Shown piece after piece: positions 30,776 to 40,185 of a DNA stretch of 64,000 nucleotides. The notes beneath the pieces are model-generated. The model made no database searches and was not told where the DNA came from. It saw only the letters and a list, made by a program, of their open reading frames with translations. Each line of letters opens with the position of its first letter. Position 1 is the stretch's first letter. Both the position numbers and the translations under genes were made by a program. The stretch comes from Mucilaginibacter rivuli (GTDB taxonomy: Bacteria; Bacteroidota; Bacteroidia; Sphingobacteriales; Sphingobacteriaceae), in the NCBI RefSeq assembly GCF_019391655.1, contig NZ_JAHXPQ010000005.1:310001-374000 (forward strand), given 5' to 3'.

Positions 30776-31650
30776 TTGAATTTTAAATAGGGCGCAATTT
30801 TACGCAAAATTTCTTCATTAAGTATAGCCACATTTTGTACATCTTCCATCGATGTATAATTGCCGTGTTGCGTACGGTATTGCAATATGGCATTCATCTG
30901 TTTAAAATTGAGATACGGGAAAGGGCGCAACTCTTCAATGGTCACTTTATTGATCGCTATCTTATTGATGCGCCTTGAATTAACTGTAATGTTCTTTTCT
31001 ATCGCATGATATTTAACTGTATCAATACCGTACACTTCCATCAGTTGTTGTTTATTTACAAACCCGCCCAGGTCTTTCCGGTATTTTATAATGCGTTGGG
31101 CAAACGATGCGCCTATACCCTTTATTTGTGTAAGCTTAACCGAATCTGCCGTGTTTATCTCTACAATAATGTCAGCAACCTTACCTTTAAACTCATCTGG
31201 CGGGATGTTTATGTAGGGCTCAAGCCTTTTATAATCTGCAGCGGTAAGCGCGTACATTTTCTTCACATCTGCTTTGGTAGCAAAACGGCCGCCTTTGTTC
31301 TCGTAGTTTTTAATGCTGTGGATCTGCTTTTTACTTAAACCTAATTTTAGCCATAAACTATCAGGAAGCTTATTAGGATTAAACACAAACAACTGCGCCT
31401 TTTCGTTTTTCATGTTCCAATCCGGGTCTGTATCATCATAATCGGTTGTGTAAGCAGTATCAATACGTTTAGCTGCTTTAATAAGGGCAATGTCTTTGTT
31501 AAACTCTGTCAGGTCCATCACCTTTTCTTTGCGGAAATACCCGATGGTATATGATGAGCCCCAGATCAGCACCATAATAACGAGCAGCACCAACATGCCG
31601 TTCCATTCTTTTTTACTGATGTCGAAATAATTTTTAAGTCCTGATTTCAT
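30772..31650 (-). CDS. Membrane-anchored helix-hairpin-helix (ComEA-like) protein
   Basis: The 292-residue protein has one N-terminal membrane helix (MLVLLVIMVLIWGSSYTIGY, about residues 19-38). Three helix-hairpin-helix units follow, near residues 90-150, 165-225 (LTQIKGIGASFAQRIIKYRK) and 235-290. The HhH fold binds DNA backbone, and ComEA uses it for periplasmic DNA uptake; whether this protein does so is inference. Three units in one anchored protein is more than classical ComEA, which has one pair. It is co-transcribed with apt. Confidence 0.8.
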   Translation of the reverse strand: MKSGLKNYFDISKKEWNGMLVLLVIMVLIWGSSYTIGYFRKEKVMDLTEFNKDIALIKAAKRIDTAYTTDYDDTDPDWNMKNEKAQLFVFNPNKLPDSLWLKLGLSKKQIHSIKNYENKGGRFATKADVKKMYALTAADYKRLEPYINIPPDEFKGKVADIIVEINTADSVKLTQIKGIGASFAQRIIKYRKDLGGFVNKQQLMEVYGIDTVKYHAIEKNITVNSRRINKIAINKVTIEELRPFPYLNFKQMNAILQYRTQHGNYTSMEDVQNVAILNEEILRKIAPYLKFK

Positions 31651-31678
31651 CCTGCCTGATGTTTAGCTAAACTATGGC

Positions 31679-31686
31679 TATTTTTG
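31679..31686 (+). promoter_or_regulatory. -7 box of the OlsF-like gene
   Basis: TATTTTTG ends 18 bases before the ATG at 31705. Confidence 0.55.
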
Positions 31687-31704
31687 GTTATTATTACAAA
31701 CCGT

Positions 31705-33462
31705 ATGAAGATAATCACCAGGGCCGAATTTGCCAAAGCTACCGGATTAGACAAATTTAAAATGCCCGGTCTGGCCGCCCTGCTCATGGAGGTGATGAAA
31801 ATAAACAAAGTAAACACGCTTTTTGAGGAATCGGAACATAACCAGGGGACGGCTTTTATTGATGCCATACTGGATGGCTGCGGCGTTAGCATTGATTTTG
31901 ACGAAAAGGAACTCAAAAATATCCCGACAAACGGCGGCTTTATCGCGATAGCCAACCACCCTTATGGCGGTATTGAGGGCCTGGCCTTATTACGATTACT
32001 ATGCACAGTACGGCCCGACTCCAAGCTAATGGCCAACTTTTTACTAAAGAAGATACCTAACCTGAGCGAATACTTTATAGCGGTAAACCCTTTTGAGAAT
32101 ATTGACCATTCATCCAGTATAAGCGGCATTAAAAATACGTTGGAGCTTTTGCAGGGGGGTACCCCCATTGGTATTTTTCCGGCAGGAGAAGTATCCACTT
32201 ATCAAATAGAAACCCAACAGGTAACCGACAGGTTATGGAGCCCGGTTGTAGGCAAGATCATCGCGAAAGCAAATGTGCCTGTTATACCTATCTATTTTCA
32301 TGGCAATAACGGTTTACTGTTTAACCTGCTGGGTTTGATACACCCTACCCTCCGCACGGCCAAACTCCCATCAGAACTCTTTAACAAACAAGGCCATACC
32401 ATTAAGGTACGTATTGGCAAACCTATCGATGCAGGGGAGATAGCTGCTTATGGTAAAAACACTACAAAGCTGCTTGGTTTCCTTCGTGCTAAAACCTATG
32501 TACTGGGTACGGGTATCGAAGAGCATAAAAGCCTTTTCAAACCACGTAACCTGTTCAAAATAAAGAAACGGCCGGAAGCTATTACTGCTGAAACCACTAT
32601 CAGCCTGCTTGAAACCGAGGTTACCGGCTTACGCGATGAACACCTGATATGGACCGAAAAGGATTACGAGGTGTATGTTGCTCCAACATCAGCCATTCCC
32701 AATATCATTCATGAGATAGGCCGACTGCGCGAGATCACTTTCCGTGAGGTTGGCGAAGGCAGTAATAAAAGCATCGACCTGGATGAATACGATATTTACT
32801 ACCACCAGCTTTTTATCTGGGACACCAAAGCCAAAATGATTGTTGGCGCTTACCGCATTGGCTTGGGCGACGAGATCTATTATAGTTTGGGAAAGAAAGG
32901 CTTTTATACCTCGACCCTGTTTAAGATCAAAGGCCCCTTCACCCCTATCCTGAAACAAAGCCTCGAACTTGGCCGCTCTTTCATCCGGAAGGAATACCAG
33001 CAAAAACCTTTACCCTTATTCCTGTTATGGAAAGGCATTTTGAAATACTTGATAGATAACCCGCGCTACCGATACCTTATCGGGCCAGTTAGCATCAGCA
33101 ATAGCTTCTCTAAATTCTCCAAATCACTCATTGTGGATTATATTACCCGCAACCACTTTGACGATGAGCTTGCACGATATGTAAAGCCCCGCAAAAAGTT
33201 TAAGGTAGATTTTTCGAAGATAGATACCGACTCACTGTTACATGGCGATGAAAGCTTTAAGGCCCTTGATAGCCTGATATCCGAAATTGAACATAACCAC
33301 CTCAAAATACCGGTATTGTTAAGGCAGTACATCGCGCTTAACGCCAGGATCATCTCTTTTAATGTTGACCCTAAATTTGCCGATTGCCTGGACGGCTTTT
33401 TAGTGCTTGACCTGCAAAATGTACCGGTGGAGATGTTAGATAAGTTGGGAAAGAATTTGTAA
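31705..33462 (+). CDS. olsF: Bifunctional acyltransferase, OlsF-like (ornithine lipid synthesis)
   Basis: The 585-residue protein has an N-terminal PlsC-like acyltransferase (NHPYGGIEG with His85 replacing the classical NHxxxxD context, then GIFPAGEVSTYQ) and a C-terminal OlsB/hemolysin-like N-acyltransferase (REITFREVGEGSN, YDIYYHQLFIWD, KIVGAYRIG-type region, LELGRSFIRKEYQ). This order, O-acyltransferase then N-acyltransferase, matches OlsF, known to make ornithine lipids from ornithine in one polypeptide, including in flavobacteria. The assignment rests on domain order and motifs. The ATG at 31705 is preferred to an upstream TTG that lies within the promoter box. Confidence 0.7.
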   Translation: MKIITRAEFAKATGLDKFKMPGLAALLMEVMKINKVNTLFEESEHNQGTAFIDAILDGCGVSIDFDEKELKNIPTNGGFIAIANHPYGGIEGLALLRLLCTVRPDSKLMANFLLKKIPNLSEYFIAVNPFENIDHSSSISGIKNTLELLQGGTPIGIFPAGEVSTYQIETQQVTDRLWSPVVGKIIAKANVPVIPIYFHGNNGLLFNLLGLIHPTLRTAKLPSELFNKQGHTIKVRIGKPIDAGEIAAYGKNTTKLLGFLRAKTYVLGTGIEEHKSLFKPRNLFKIKKRPEAITAETTISLLETEVTGLRDEHLIWTEKDYEVYVAPTSAIPNIIHEIGRLREITFREVGEGSNKSIDLDEYDIYYHQLFIWDTKAKMIVGAYRIGLGDEIYYSLGKKGFYTSTLFKIKGPFTPILKQSLELGRSFIRKEYQQKPLPLFLLWKGILKYLIDNPRYRYLIGPVSISNSFSKFSKSLIVDYITRNHFDDELARYVKPRKKFKVDFSKIDTDSLLHGDESFKALDSLISEIEHNHLKIPVLLRQYIALNARIISFNVDPKFADCLDGFLVLDLQNVPVEMLDKLGKNL

Positions 33463-33472
33463 ATTCCCACCA

Positions 33473-33566
33473 CGTCATTGCGAGGCACGAAGTAATCTTC
33501 GATAGAAAGGTCGGCGATAAACAGGGCGTGAATGTATATAGGATTGCTTCGTACCTCGCAATGACG
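33473..33566. repeat. Palindromic dispersed repeat, family A copy 2 (inverted)
   Basis: Arms of 25 bases (33473-33497 and 33542-33566) are complementary with two mismatches. The first arm and the 14 bases inside it match copy 1 at 1225-1308 in reverse complement. It follows the OlsF-like stop codon, between convergent genes. Confidence 0.85.
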
Positions 33567-33585
33567 CGTTCTTTTACCAGATCGC

Positions 33586-34122
33586 CTAATATTTTATCTT
33601 CCACTTCAACAGCACAAAGTGCAGCAGCCATATCGGGCCTATGAGTAGGAATTTGATATCATCTAAAAACGAAGGTTTTTTCCCTTCTATTTTATGGCCT
33701 ATGAACTGGCCTATCCACGCAAGCACAAATATCACCAGGCATGATTGCCATAATTGCGGGCCACCCACTGCACTCCAGTTAGCCAGTTCCATTACGCCAT
33801 ATGTAAATACAAACACTACAATGAGCATAAAGTAGGATAGCACCGGCGACAACTTGTAGTAATAGTAAATACTGAACCCGATTAAAAACGAAGCCCAGTT
33901 TAAATCTTCATTATACCTGCCTAAAAATTTGATATACGGAAACGGTATGGACCAAACCAAACCCAGTAAACTAAACACGATCAGCGGAACGCATATCCAA
34001 TGGATGATCTCGTTGGTATAGTTTTGATGGCTTTCGGCATACTTGTCAAAATAAACATCAACAAGCTTTTTAGGTTCCTTTGAGGGACCGGTGCTTTTGC
34101 CTGATTTTATTGTTGCTGCCAT
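33586..34122 (-). CDS. DUF962 / Mpo1-like membrane protein
   Basis: The 178-residue protein begins its domain with YFDKYAESHQNYTNEIIHWICVP and has about four membrane helices. GQFIGHKIEGKKPSF supplies another His of the family. DUF962 proteins are related to yeast Mpo1, an iron-dependent dioxygenase in alpha-oxidation of 2-hydroxy fatty acids; the conserved His residues (SHQN, IHW, IGH) are present. The function here is inferred from the family only. Confidence 0.82.
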   Translation of the reverse strand: MAATIKSGKSTGPSKEPKKLVDVYFDKYAESHQNYTNEIIHWICVPLIVFSLLGLVWSIPFPYIKFLGRYNEDLNWASFLIGFSIYYYYKLSPVLSYFMLIVVFVFTYGVMELANWSAVGGPQLWQSCLVIFVLAWIGQFIGHKIEGKKPSFLDDIKFLLIGPIWLLHFVLLKWKIKY

Positions 34123-34148
34123 AACACTAAGGGTGCTGTGTTAAGTAT

Positions 34149-34176
34149 AAACCCTCTCCTTTTCGGGAGAGGGTTT
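34149..34176 (-). terminator. rny terminator
   Basis: AAACCCTCTCC (34149-34159) pairs perfectly with GGAGAGGGTTT (34166-34176) around six bases, just after the rny stop codon on the minus strand. Confidence 0.75.
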
Positions 34177-34189
34177 GATTGGTTTCTTA

Positions 34190-35755
34190 TTATTTCGCGA
34201 AGGCTACCGAGCGGGTTTCCCTGATCACGGTAACTTTGATCTGCCCCGGGTAGGTCATCTCGGTTTGGATACGGTTTGAAATATCTGCTGCCAGTATTTC
34301 CGATTGCGCATCGGTTATCTTTTCGCTTTCAACAACCACACGCAATTCGCGGCCGGCTTGTATAGCGAAGGTTTTCTCAACACCAGGATATGATAAAGCC
34401 AGCTCTTCCAGTTCTTTCAAACGTTTAATGTAGCTTTCTACCACCTCGCGGCGTGCGCCGGGACGAGCACCTGATATCGAGTCACAAGCCTGTATAACAG
34501 GTGATATCATCGAGGTCATTTCTATCTCATCATGGTGAGCGCCAATAGCGTTACAAACCTCAGGGTTCTCTTTATACTTTTCAGCTAATTGCATACCCAA
34601 AATAGCGTGTGGCAGTTCAGGGTTATCGTCAGGCACTTTACCAATATCATGCAGTAAGCCTGCGCGTTTAGCTAATTTTACGTTCAGTCCCAACTCAGCA
34701 GCCATAGTAGCGCAAAAGTTTGCTACTTCGCGGCTGTGTTGCAACAGGTTTTGCCCGTAACTTGAGCGGTAACGCATACGGCCAACCATACGGATCAGCT
34801 CCGGGTGTAAACCGTGGATACCGAGGTCAATTACAGTACGCTCACCTATCTCAACAATCTCTTCTTCAATTTGCTTTTTGGTTTTAGCCACCACTTCCTC
34901 AATACGGGCCGGGTGGATACGCCCGTCGGTTACCAAACGGTGCATAGCCAAACGGGCAATCTCGCGCCGAACCGGGTCAAATCCAGAAAGGATAATAGCT
35001 TCAGGAGTATCATCAACAATGATCTCGATACCTGTTGCGGCTTCCAGCGCGCGGATGTTACGTCCTTCGCGACCTATGATACGGCCCTTCACCTCATCAT
35101 TATCGATGTTGAAGATGGAAACCGTATTCTCAATAGCGCTCTCGGTAGCGGTACGCTGTATGGTTTGGATAACAATCTTTTTAGCCTCTTTAACCGCAGT
35201 AAGTTTAGCTTCATCAACCACATCTTTAATATGGATCATGGCTTTGGTACGGGCTTCTTCGCGCAGGTTATCAACCAGTTGGTTACGGGCCTCTTCTGCT
35301 GATAATCCTGCAAGGGTTTCCAACTGCTGAATGTGCTGATTTTTTAACACTTCAACTTCTTCCTGTTTCTTAACAGCAATTTCGGTTTGGCGCTCTAAAT
35401 TTTTACGCACGTTGTCCATCTCCTGGTCTTTACGCGTTGCATTCTCGAGCTTTTGATTTAACGATTGTTCCTTTTGCTTCAGGCTGTTCTCGCGTTGATT
35501 AAAAGCATTATTTTTGCCGTTTAGCTCTTGTTCGTGTTCCGCTTTTAATTGCAAAAACTTCTCTTTGGCTTCCAGCATCCTGTTTTTCTTCAACAATTCG
35601 GCATCGTTTTCGGCTTCTTTTAAAATCTTTTTAACTTTTGCCTGTGCGGCTATCTCCTGGTCTTTAAAAAGCTTCCTCAGAAAAAAGCGACCTATTGGCA
35701 CACCGGCGCCTACGCCTACCAATAACCCGATAATTAAATATAATAGTACGTCCAT
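34190..35755 (-). CDS. rny: Ribonuclease Y
   Basis: The 521-residue endoribonuclease has an N-terminal membrane helix ([15 protein letters not shown]), a long coiled coil (about residues 30-200), a KH domain ([19 protein letters not shown]) and an HD domain ([26 protein letters not shown]). It starts mRNA decay at the membrane. A longer reading adds 13 residues, but the ATG at 35755 gives the family N-terminus. It lies directly downstream of the 6S-like RNA. Confidence 0.95.
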   Translation of the reverse strand: MDVLLYLIIGLLVGVGAGVPIGRFFLRKLFKDQEIAAQAKVKKILKEAENDAELLKKNRMLEAKEKFLQLKAEHEQELNGKNNAFNQRENSLKQKEQSLNQKLENATRKDQEMDNVRKNLERQTEIAVKKQEEVEVLKNQHIQQLETLAGLSAEEARNQLVDNLREEARTKAMIHIKDVVDEAKLTAVKEAKKIVIQTIQRTATESAIENTVSIFNIDNDEVKGRIIGREGRNIRALEAATGIEIIVDDTPEAIILSGFDPVRREIARLAMHRLVTDGRIHPARIEEVVAKTKKQIEEEIVEIGERTVIDLGIHGLHPELIRMVGRMRYRSSYGQNLLQHSREVANFCATMAAELGLNVKLAKRAGLLHDIGKVPDDNPELPHAILGMQLAEKYKENPEVCNAIGAHHDEIEMTSMISPVIQACDSISGARPGARREVVESYIKRLKELEELALSYPGVEKTFAIQAGRELRVVVESEKITDAQSEILAADISNRIQTEMTYPGQIKVTVIRETRSVAFAK

Positions 35756-35780
35756 GTTTGTGTATATAATTGGTATAAAT

Positions 35781-35949
35781 AAAAAAAACCGCAACTAAAT
35801 TTTAAGCTTCATGTATTAATAAACTCCATTTATGAGGACTGGAAGCGGGGTCATCGTTAAATACATGGAAGTAACGTTCACCCTCTTGCTTTCGCCAATA
35901 TTGAAGTGTTAAGTTTTAAATAGTGAAACTTAAAAATTTAACTGCGGTT
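35781..35949 (-). ncRNA. ssrS: 6S-like RNA candidate (Bacteroidota type) between zapA and rny
   Basis: On the minus strand the RNA would start at AACCGCAG (35949) and end at TGCGGTT plus a T run (35793-35781). Its ends form a long closing stem: AACCGCA/TGCGGTT, then about 11 more pairs, UAAAUUUUUAAG against CUUAAAAUUUA with one bulge. The interior has GAGGGTGAACGT and GATGACCCCGCTTCCAGTCCTC. A long closed rod with central bubble, the terminator-like end and the position next to zapA (as for ssrS in E. coli) all suggest 6S RNA, which binds RNA polymerase holoenzyme. An alternative 8-bp hairpin near the 5' end (TTAAGTTT/AAACTTAA) would break the closing stem. No protein is encoded here. Confidence 0.65.
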
Positions 35950-35986
35950 AGATTTTTAATTGCTCTGTATATGTAAAGAACGTTTA

Positions 35987-36277
35987 TTACTTCGAAAAAA
36001 AATCATTCAGCAATCCGTCAAGCTGATACACTTTCTCGGCTACCTCAGTGTCTTCAACCACTACCCTTTTCTCGGCTTTTAAGGCCGATGTAGCGTAATG
36101 CAACACACACATCGATAACAGATCCTGCTTATCCTTAACAGCGTAACCCTCCTGGTACTCCTTTATCCGGTCGTTTATCAGTTTGGCCGCCCTGCGTATT
36201 ATCTCTTCCTCTTCCATGTTTACCTTTAAAGGGTAAACTCTGTCAGCAATATTTATTTTTATGGAGATTTCTCCCAT
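35987..36277 (-). CDS. zapA: Cell division protein ZapA
   Basis: The 96-residue protein begins ISIKINIADRVYPLKVN and has EEIIRRAAKLINDRI followed by QDLLSMCVLHYATSALKAE, the ZapA pattern. ZapA cross-links FtsZ filaments. It lies 22 bases after a coiled-coil gene, possibly its partner. Confidence 0.9.
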   Translation of the reverse strand: MGEISIKINIADRVYPLKVNMEEEEIIRRAAKLINDRIKEYQEGYAVKDKQDLLSMCVLHYATSALKAEKRVVVEDTEVAEKVYQLDGLLNDFFSK

Positions 36278-36299
36278 TGAGCTGTTTCACATTTTCGTG

Positions 36300-36590
36300 T
36301 TACTTTTTCAGCAACACAATACACTTATCTATTTCCCGCACAAATTCGTTAATTTTTTGCTTGATGTCAAGTGTTTTCTCATTTGTTTCTGAGAACGACT
36401 TGGCTAACTTCAATACACGAAGCTTTTCATCAAGTTCTTTATTCTTTTCTTTACTGGCTGATAACGCTACCTTGAAGGATTCGTTCTCCAGCTTTAGTAA
36501 ATCATTTTCTTCCTGTAAGGCAGCACAAAGCTCAATTAACCGTTCTGTTTTCTCTACAACTTTACTTAATTGATCAGCTAATACAGCCAT
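36300..36590 (-). CDS. Small coiled-coil protein (ZapB-like)
   Basis: The 96-residue protein is almost entirely coiled coil (heptads from VVEKTERLIELCAALQEEN onward) with no signal peptide. The position directly before zapA suggests a role with the Z-ring, and in length and composition it resembles ZapB, but such similarity is weak for coiled coils. It lies 155 bases after pheT. Confidence 0.75.
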   Translation of the reverse strand: MAVLADQLSKVVEKTERLIELCAALQEENDLLKLENESFKVALSASKEKNKELDEKLRVLKLAKSFSETNEKTLDIKQKINEFVREIDKCIVLLKK

Positions 36591-36745
36591 TGTTTGTTAT
36601 TCGTTATTCTTATTTTTTACTTGTTTGTTAACGGGATACTAAGTTACGGTTATTTTAGTTATTTATTGTTAAGTTATTGAGTTGCTTCAAGTGCACAATT
36701 AATTGTCAAATCAACAAATAACCCAACAACCTAATAACGCAAAAA

Positions 36746-39145
36746 CTATTTACGAATCTCCGCTCCCACCTCTTTTCCAAAATTAAATATCAGCTTCTGC
36801 ATAATGCCGTCAATGGCTTTATCTGTCAAGGTGTTGGCTTCATCCTGCAACACAAAGCTCAGCGCGTAGCTCTTTTTGCCAGCCGGTAGTTTATCGCCCT
36901 CGTAAACATCAAACACATTTACATCCTTTAACAACTTACGCTCGGTTTTTTGCGCTATTTGTTTTAACTGCTGGAAAGTAACATTTTTATCTATCAGCAT
37001 CGACAGGTCGCGGTTTACCGCCGGGAACTTCGATATCTCCTGGTAAACTATCTTATTCTTCTTCACTAAGTTCAGCACCAGGTCAAAGTTAAAGTCGGCG
37101 TAAAACACTTCTTTGTCTACATCTGCCTTTTTCAAAGCGGTTTTAGCTACCGCGCCAAAGCTTACCAATATTTTGCCGTTTTTAATATACTGCAAACCAT
37201 AGGCAAAATCTGCGCTCGCACTGTCTTCAACAATATAGTCTTTTATGCTCAGGCGGTCAACCAAAGTATCAACCACCGCTTTCAAATTGTAAAAGCTGCT
37301 TGGTTTTGATTTTGCATTCCAGTTCTCACCAGCGTTCACGCCTGTTATAAATACCGAGAACTTTTGGCTCTCTACATACTTATCCTCGCGCACGTTGTAC
37401 ACCTTACCAAACTCGTAAAACTTCAAATTAGCTGCTTTTCGGTTTTGATTGTAAGCAATAGCCTCCAATCCCGAGTAGAGCATGCTTTGGCGCATAATAT
37501 CCAGATCGCTGCTTAGCGGGTTCAATATCTTTACAGCCTCATCAATACTCTCGGCATAAACCGATTTGGTGAGCGAGTTCGACAATATCTCGTTAAAGCC
37601 ATTCGCGCTAAGCACGTCGGAAATGCTATTCTGCACCGTATCTTTATCGGGCCTGTTCGATGTATTGAGCGAGGCGCGTATCTGTGTAGGTATCTCGATA
37701 TTGTTATAACCGTAAATGCGCAGTATCTCTTCTATCACATCCACATCGCGGGTAACATCCACGCGGTATGGCGGAACTTTAAGCGATAAGCCTTCGGCCG
37801 TTTCGTTTACCACCTCAATATCCAAAGCTGTAACGATGGATTTTATGGTATCATGACCGATCGCTTTACCGATCAGCCTATCCACATTGGCATAACTCAA
37901 CTCCACTGCGAAAGGTGATACCGGTGCAGGGTAGTTGTCATAAATTTCGGATGAAATGCTGCCGCCCGCTACTTCTTTTATTAATAAGGCAGCATATTTC
38001 AAAGCAAACACCGTCATATCCGGATCAGTGCCTCGTTCAAAACGGAACGAAGCATCTGTCTTCAATCCAAAACGTTTGGATGTTTTACGCACCGATACCG
38101 CATTGAAATAAGCGCTCTCTAAAAATATGTTCTTTGTGGTTTCTGTAACGCCCGAAGCCTCGCCGCCGAACACACCGGCAATACACATGGGTCCGGTAGT
38201 GTTGCATATCATCAGGTCGTCGGCATGTAGCTTACGCTCTACGCCATCCAGGGTTTTAAAAATCGTTCCTTCGGCGCAGTTCTTCACAATCACTTTATTA
38301 CCCGTTATCGCATCCGCATCAAAAGCATGCAGCGGCTGGCCCAAGCCATGCAATACATAGTTGGTTATATCTACCACGTTGTTGATACTTCGGATGCCAA
38401 TAACTGCCAATTTTTCTTTCAGCCATTTCGGCGAATCTTTCACTTCAATACCCGAAATTGACAGGCCTGAATACCTTGGCGCGGCTGCTTCATTCTCCAC
38501 CACAACTTCTATTTTTGAATCATGGTTATCCACCTTAAATGCCGACACATCAGGTTTACTGATAGCTAACTTCAAAAAAGCAGCGATATCCCTCGCCGTC
38601 CCCAAATGCGAAGCCGCGTCTGCCCGGTTTGGTGTTAAGCCTATTTCGTATAAATAATCATCGTTTAGCTTAAAGTAGTCTTTAGCCAATGAGCCAATCT
38701 GCGCATTCGAATCCAGCACCATAATACCATCATGCGATTCGCCCAAACCAATCTCATCTTCGGCGCATATCATCCCCATCGACTCTTCGCCCCGTATCTT
38801 TGATTTATTGATCTTGAAAGGCTCTCCGCTTAATGGGTAAACTGTAGTACCAACCGTAGCAACCACAACCGTTTGCCCGGCAGCCACATTTGGCGCGCCG
38901 CAAACTATCTGAAGGTCTTCGCCGGTGCCTACGTCAACTTTGGTTATGCTTAACCTATCTGCATTGGGGTGCTGGCTGCGCTCCTTTACATAACCGATAA
39001 CTAAACCTTCCAATCCACCGGGAATGGCTTGTACCTTTTCAAGGCTCTCCACCTCAAGGCCTGTGCCTGTCAAAATAATGGATATTTCTTCGGGCGTTTT
39101 ATCTGTTTGTATAAATTGCTTTAACCAGTTGTACGAGATCTTCAT
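36746..39145 (-). CDS. pheT: Phenylalanyl-tRNA synthetase beta subunit
   Basis: The 799-residue subunit starts MKISYNWLKQFIQTD. It has the N-terminal tRNA-binding EMAP-like domain (YVKERSQHPNADRLSI, VDVGTGEDLQIVCGAPNV), the B3/B4 editing region, B5 (RVDVTRDVDVIEEILRIYGY) and the C-terminal anticodon-binding FDX domain (SKFPAVNRDLSMLID). pheS is not adjacent in the window. A -7 box lies 23 bases upstream. Confidence 0.97.
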   Translation of the reverse strand: MKISYNWLKQFIQTDKTPEEISIILTGTGLEVESLEKVQAIPGGLEGLVIGYVKERSQHPNADRLSITKVDVGTGEDLQIVCGAPNVAAGQTVVVATVGTTVYPLSGEPFKINKSKIRGEESMGMICAEDEIGLGESHDGIMVLDSNAQIGSLAKDYFKLNDDYLYEIGLTPNRADAASHLGTARDIAAFLKLAISKPDVSAFKVDNHDSKIEVVVENEAAAPRYSGLSISGIEVKDSPKWLKEKLAVIGIRSINNVVDITNYVLHGLGQPLHAFDADAITGNKVIVKNCAEGTIFKTLDGVERKLHADDLMICNTTGPMCIAGVFGGEASGVTETTKNIFLESAYFNAVSVRKTSKRFGLKTDASFRFERGTDPDMTVFALKYAALLIKEVAGGSISSEIYDNYPAPVSPFAVELSYANVDRLIGKAIGHDTIKSIVTALDIEVVNETAEGLSLKVPPYRVDVTRDVDVIEEILRIYGYNNIEIPTQIRASLNTSNRPDKDTVQNSISDVLSANGFNEILSNSLTKSVYAESIDEAVKILNPLSSDLDIMRQSMLYSGLEAIAYNQNRKAANLKFYEFGKVYNVREDKYVESQKFSVFITGVNAGENWNAKSKPSSFYNLKAVVDTLVDRLSIKDYIVEDSASADFAYGLQYIKNGKILVSFGAVAKTALKKADVDKEVFYADFNFDLVLNLVKKNKIVYQEISKFPAVNRDLSMLIDKNVTFQQLKQIAQKTERKLLKDVNVFDVYEGDKLPAGKKSYALSFVLQDEANTLTDKAIDGIMQKLIFNFGKEVGAEIRK

Positions 39146-39167
39146 TGCGTGCTAAAAAATAGAGTGG

Positions 39168-39175
39168 CAAAGATA
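39168..39175 (-). promoter_or_regulatory. pheT -7 box
   Basis: The minus strand reads TATCTTTG, ending 22 bases before the ATG. No -33 element was recognised. Confidence 0.5.
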
Positions 39176-39268
39176 AGTTTTTGATTTCGGATGTCGGATG
39201 TCCGATTTCGGATTTTTGCGCTGATCAAAAAAGCAGGTATGTTGATTTCACATACCCACATTTGCACA

Positions 39269-39967
39269 TTACATCAAATCCTCATCGCCAAAACTAAAGT
39301 AAGCATCATCGGTAATGATGATATGGTCAAATATCTTGATCTCGAGCAGCCTTGCACCTGCGGTTATCTTTTTAGTCAGATCAATATCCTGCTGACTTGG
39401 CTTTAAGCTACCTGAGGGATGGTTATGCGCCAGTATAATCGACGAGGCATTATGCTCTATCGCTATTTTGAATATTATTTTCGGGTCGGCAATAGTGGCA
39501 GCCATCCCGCCCTTGCTTACCAGGTGCGTACCTATCACTTTGTTGGATTGCGCCATCAGCAATATCCAGAACTCCTCGTGGTTCAAATCGGCCAATAGCG
39601 GGTACAATATTTTGTAAGCATCACGGCTGCAGGTAATCCGCTCCACCGCTTTTTCATCCGTATCATCCCTGCGGCGGCCAAGCTCCAATGCTGCAACAAT
39701 GGATATGGCTTTCGCTTCGCCAATGCCTTTAAACTTACACAGGTCGGATACACTGGCTTTACCTACCGCGTTCAGGTCGTTCTTATAATGATGCAATATA
39801 CGCTTGCTCAACTCCACCGCCGATTCGTTCCGGCTGCCCGACCCTATCAGTATGGCAATCAACTCCGCATCAGTTAAGGTGCGCCTGCCCTGCCCTACTA
39901 ATTTCTCGCGCGGGCGGTCTTCCTCAGCCCAGGCTTTGATACTGAGGCTTGCTTCGTAATTATCCAT
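39269..39967 (-). CDS. radC: RadC family JAB-domain protein
   Basis: The 232-residue protein has an N-terminal UPF0758/HhH part (AELIAILIGSGSRNESAVELSKRI, LCKFKGIGEAKAISIVAALELGRRR) and a C-terminal JAB/MPN metalloprotease-like domain with HNHPSGSLKPSQQD. The historical name implies DNA repair, but that role is doubtful for the family. No mobile element is nearby, so this is the chromosomal version. Confidence 0.92.
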   Translation of the reverse strand: MDNYEASLSIKAWAEEDRPREKLVGQGRRTLTDAELIAILIGSGSRNESAVELSKRILHHYKNDLNAVGKASVSDLCKFKGIGEAKAISIVAALELGRRRDDTDEKAVERITCSRDAYKILYPLLADLNHEEFWILLMAQSNKVIGTHLVSKGGMAATIADPKIIFKIAIEHNASSIILAHNHPSGSLKPSQQDIDLTKKITAGARLLEIKIFDHIIITDDAYFSFGDEDLM

Positions 39968-39997
39968 TAGCTAAAGCTACAATTTAATGTGCAAATG

Positions 39998-40097
39998 AAA
40001 AAGCAGGTAAAAACAGGTATTTAAAAACTCATGCTTCCGATCCTTATTCTTTGCTCCTTGTTCCTTCATCCAAAAAAGCAGGTAAAAACAGGTATTT
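39998..40097. repeat. 25-bp direct repeat upstream of radC
   Basis: The same 25 bases (AAAGCAGGTAAAAACAGGTA is the core) occur at 39998-40022 and 40073-40097, 50 bases apart. A related AAAAAAGCAGGTAT occurs near 39226. The unit lies in the gap between radC and the rpsT terminator. Confidence 0.75.
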
Positions 40098-40123
40098 TTC
40101 ACATAATAAAAAACCCTTAAAAC

Positions 40124-40160
40124 AAAAATAGCGTCCCGAATACATCGGGACGCTATTTTA
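40124..40160 (-). terminator. rpsT terminator
   Basis: AAAATAGCGTCCCGA (40125-40139) pairs with TCGGGACGCTATTTT (40145-40159): 15 perfect base pairs around five bases. Confidence 0.9.
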
Positions 40161-40185
40161 AACGCTTATTAAAGGCGTTATATGC

